A stretch of DNA of 52,897 nucleotides from an uncultured Clostridia bacterium. GTDB taxonomy: Bacteria; Bacillota; Clostridia; Christensenellales; Borkfalkiaceae. Position numbers and translations under genes: made by a program. Below are positions 51,487 to 52,897 of the stretch, one piece after another (the stretch's first letter is position 1; each line of letters begins with the position of its first letter). The stretch covers positions 1-52,897 of the forward strand of contig CALVZL010000009.1 in assembly GCA_944372525.1 (NCBI GenBank), written 5' to 3'. The notes under the pieces were generated by a model. The model had not been told where the DNA came from. It did no database searches and was given only the letters and a program-made list of their open reading frames with translations.

Positions 51487-52217
51487 ATGCTCTCCCCGTA
51501 TTTTCCCGCGCGCAGAATTTTTTTTGCGTTCTCCACCCTCTCTCGGGAAGGCGGCTGCGTTCCCTGCAAGCGATAAGGGATCCCCAGATTTCGATATTTG
51601 ACCTCTCCCATCGTGTGATACGGAAGCACTTCGATCTTTTCCACATTGGACAGCGTGTCCAAAAACGCCCGCGTACGGAGGAGCGCGCCGTCGTCGTCCG
51701 TGATCCCCGGAACGAGCACATGACGGATCCAGACGGGTTTTCCGCGCTCGCTCAGATATCGGGCAAACGCGCGGGGATTCTCCCCGGACTGCCCCGTGAG
51801 CGCCCTGTGCGCCTGCTCGTCGATATGCTTGATGTCGAGCAAAAACAGATCGGTCACCGCAAGCAGTTTTTCAAACCGTTCGTCCGCGCCGCCAAACGCG
51901 ATGCCGGACGTGTCGATACAGGTGGAAACGCCCGCTCCTTTGAGCAACGAAAACAACTCGGTCAAAAAAGAGATCTGCATGAGCGGCTCTCCCCCGCTCA
52001 CCGTCACGCCTCCCGTCTGCCCGAAATAGCGCCGATATTTGAGCGCTTCCCGCGCAAGTTCCTCCGCCTCCGCCTCCCGTCCGCCGGAAAATTCCCAGGT
52101 GTCGGGATTGTGACAATAGGCGCATCGCATCGGGCAACCTTGCAAAAAGATCACGAAACGGATTCCCGGTCCGTCCACCGTGCCGAACGATTCCAGCGAA
52201 TGAATCCGTCCCTTCAT
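51483..52217 (-). CDS. pflA: Pyruvate formate-lyase activating enzyme
   Basis: The 244-residue radical-SAM enzyme uses a [4Fe-4S] cluster and SAM to generate the glycyl radical. The start is typical (MKGRIHSLESFGTVDGPGIRFVIFLQGC), the cluster motif is C-x3-C-x2-C in CPMRCAYCHNP, and TVSGGEPLMQ and DIKHID are present. The ATG follows GGAGAGGAGAG. It is the first gene of the operon, behind a ZTP-type riboswitch, and overlaps the thioredoxin-like gene by four bases. Its substrate Gly is on the separate 78-residue subunit. Confidence 0.96.
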   Translation of the reverse strand: MKGRIHSLESFGTVDGPGIRFVIFLQGCPMRCAYCHNPDTWEFSGGREAEAEELAREALKYRRYFGQTGGVTVSGGEPLMQISFLTELFSLLKGAGVSTCIDTSGIAFGGADERFEKLLAVTDLFLLDIKHIDEQAHRALTGQSGENPRAFARYLSERGKPVWIRHVLVPGITDDDGALLRTRAFLDTLSNVEKIEVLPYHTMGEVKYRNLGIPYRLQGTQPPSRERVENAKKILRAGKYGESI

Positions 52218-52257
52218 CCTCTCTCCTCTCCGTCTCCTTCGCCGACGGCGAAGGAAT

Positions 52258-52298
52258 ATAAAAGGGCAGTCTCCCGGTTTTACCAAAAAGGACTGCCC
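52258..52298 (-). terminator. Riboswitch-associated terminator in the pflA leader
   Basis: Minus strand GGGCAGTC (52291-52298) pairs with GACTGCCC (52264-52271), followed by TTTTATATTCC. The 5' arm overlaps the GGGC of riboswitch stem P3, so the two folds exclude each other: ligand should favour P3 and read-through into pflA. Confidence 0.8.
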
Positions 52299-52365
52299 AG
52301 ACGAACGGCATTGCATCCTCCCTGCGGTTTCACGCGGTGCTCCGCTCAATCGTCAGTCGCCGCAG
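52294..52365 (-). promoter_or_regulatory. ZTP (pfl-motif) riboswitch
   Basis: Minus-strand leader: P1 CTGCGG...CCGCAG, the conserved internal-loop sequence CGACTGACGA, P2 GCGG-AGCA-CCGC, a linker GGGAGGATGCAAT, and P3 GCCGTTCGTCTGGGC, with the diagnostic CGTCTGGGCA. These match the ZTP/ZMP riboswitch family in order and spacing. The class senses ZTP/ZMP, alarmones of folate (10-formyl-THF) shortage, and commonly controls pfl and purine or one-carbon genes. Here it should turn on formate production when one-carbon units are scarce. Confidence 0.88.
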
Positions 52366-52382
52366 AGGTTTCATCTGCGGCT

Positions 52383-52411
52383 ATCATATCACAGGCGCGG
52401 CGCTTTGTCAA
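52383..52411 (-). promoter_or_regulatory. pfl operon promoter
   Basis: Minus strand TTGACA (52406-52411), 17-base spacer, TATGAT (52383-52388). The leader is about 160 bases long and contains the riboswitch and terminator. Confidence 0.85.
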
Positions 52412-52452
52412 GCGTTCCGAGAAAAATTATTTGGAAAATTTTTTCGAAAACC

Positions 52453-52471
52453 ACAAAATACAGTATTTTGT
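52453..52471. promoter_or_regulatory. Possible operator, 19-bp palindrome
   Basis: ACAAAATAC-A-GTATTTTGT, nine-base perfect arms, centred 51 bases upstream of the pfl -35 box in an AT-rich stretch. Position suits an activator. No regulator can be assigned. Confidence 0.45.
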
Positions 52472-52557
52472 ATTGAAAATAAACACAAGATATAGTTTAT
52501 CTTCGATTTTCGTGCCGCAACGGAAGCGAAACGGAGCCATCGGGCAAAATAAACATC

Positions 52558-52745
52558 CCCCGATGAGCCGGCGGTTTTTCCCTTTCGGGCCGTTCCCCAT
52601 GATTGCTGCCCGCCAGCGGGCCTCTCTCGCGCATGGCGCGCCTCGCCAATTGCTTCGCTTCGTCTTTCCTTCTTGTTTTTTATCTTTTGGCTGTTCCCCT
52701 CTCTTCTCCCTCTTGTTTGGCATCGGGAATGCTGATCTCGGACGC
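52558..52745 (+). repeat. Dispersed intergenic repeat, copy D (shortened)
   Basis: Begins CCCCCGATGAGCCGGCGGTTTTT, sharing the right hairpin half TGAGCCGG-x-GG with copy B but with a decayed left arm. Later it has the same CTTCTTGTTTTTTATC...TCTTCTCCCTCTTGTTT pyrimidine tract and a CATCGGGA end box. The central CCCGTAAACGGA box is missing or unrecognisable. Confidence 0.5.
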
Positions 52746-52771
52746 GCGAACGGTCCAAGGAGCGGATATAA

Positions 52772-52794
52772 ATGAATTGTCAAACTAAGTGCAA
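52772..52794 (-). mobile_element. Terminal inverted repeat of the right IS30-type element
   Basis: Reverse complement TTGCACTTAGTTTGACAATTCA follows the transposase stop and matches the left end with two differences. The boundary with copy D DNA is within a few bases of 52772. Confidence 0.6.
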
Positions 52795-52897
52795 CAGTTG
52801 AAAAGATTTAGTTCGAATAAATCTTGCGGAGTATAGTAGTGCAAAACTTTTTTGGGCCTGGCGTTGATTAACGCCAGGTTCTTTTTTAATGTTGCGG
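52785..52897 (-). CDS. IS30-family transposase, C-terminal fragment (partial at window edge)
   Basis: Minus-strand frame entering from beyond the window and ending in TAG at 52785-52787. It encodes KKNLALINARPKKVLHYYTP-QDLFELNLFNCCT. About four fifths of the visible residues equal those of the left copy, with many synonymous and some amino acid differences, so the two are different insertions of related elements. Catalytic residues lie outside. Confidence 0.8.
   Translation of the reverse strand, partial: ATLKKNLALINARPKKVLHYYTPQDLFELNLFNCCT

Larger units (their letters stand above)
52218..52784. other. Long intergenic region upstream of the pfl operon
   Basis: Holds the pflA leader (riboswitch and terminator), promoter, AT-rich DNA with the 19-bp palindrome and repeat copy D, then borders the right IS30 end. 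No gene is supported; the frame starting MPFVWAVLF in the leader is the riboswitch P3 region. Confidence 0.75.

Noticed and set aside
51874-52311. Upstream open frame MPFVWAVLF in the pflA leader
   Set aside because: Its start and first codons are the conserved P3 region and terminator of the ZTP riboswitch, and the rest is a shadow frame of pflA.

Overview
The window is a piece of a spore-forming Bacillota chromosome, most likely class Clostridia. The evidence is the sporulation and germination genes sleB, ypeB and spoIIR (the last behind a SigF-type promoter), the DNA translocase SpoIIIE/FtsK, ricT, an anaerobic pyruvate formate-lyase system, a 2[4Fe-4S] ferredoxin and Clostridia-type small proteins (DUF4250, DUF378). 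The order cannot be fixed from sequence alone; an uncultured gut lineage is plausible. Base composition is moderately GC-rich with a GC-rich third codon position, so long antisense reading frames are common and have been left out. Both ends of the window lie in the 3' end of two related but non-identical IS30-family transposase genes pointing inwards, which is probably why the sequence stops there.

Layout. 136-1581: a polymerase/ligase-type membrane protein with a leaderless promoter. 2019-10449 (minus): a housekeeping run greA-lysS-hypothetical-PLP decarboxylase-holB-ricT-ferredoxin-acetyltransferase-trmN6-rsmI, resembling the Bacillus yaaO-holB-ricT-yabB-rsmI neighbourhood but without tmk, darA or yabA. 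10574-12273: Lrp regulator plus aminotransferase, divergent from two small plus-strand genes and a preQ1-I-riboswitch-controlled queT. 13880-15342: DUF4250 protein, alpha/beta hydrolase and a small protein. 15482-18934: ypeB-sleB and spoIIR. 19090-24247: tRNA-Arg(CCG), mnmA, a BspA-type lipoprotein and an EF-G-like GTPase. 24314-35162 (minus): ftsK-rimO-pgsA-cinA-recA-nadE-beta-glucosidase, tightly packed. 35391-36812: an orphan pseudopilin with a repetitive beta-helix-like tail. 36984-41956: pcrA-ligA, a hypothetical gene and rpsU. 42074-47390: an ArsR-type regulator, a glycerol-1-phosphate dehydrogenase (AraM), a sugar isomerase-like TIM barrel and an ABC exporter. 47554-48764: a TrhA-like protein and a zinc-ribbon membrane protein. 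48825-52411: the pyruvate formate-lyase operon.

The most striking locus is that last operon. A promoter drives a leader that folds as a ZTP (pfl-motif) riboswitch followed by an intrinsic terminator, then pflA, a small thioredoxin-fold CxxC protein, a PflB core that ends just before the glycyl-radical domain, and a separate 78-residue gene carrying that domain (RVSGYA). The enzyme is therefore naturally split into core and radical subunits, with no intact pflB in the window.

Other recurring signals are four promoters placed so that transcription should start at or next to the ATG (leaderless mRNAs), and four diverged copies of a roughly 170-250 bp intergenic element, all on the plus strand, that begin with a CCACCGGCT/AGCCGGTGG hairpin or a decayed form of it and end in a pyrimidine-rich tract and a CATCGGCA-like box.
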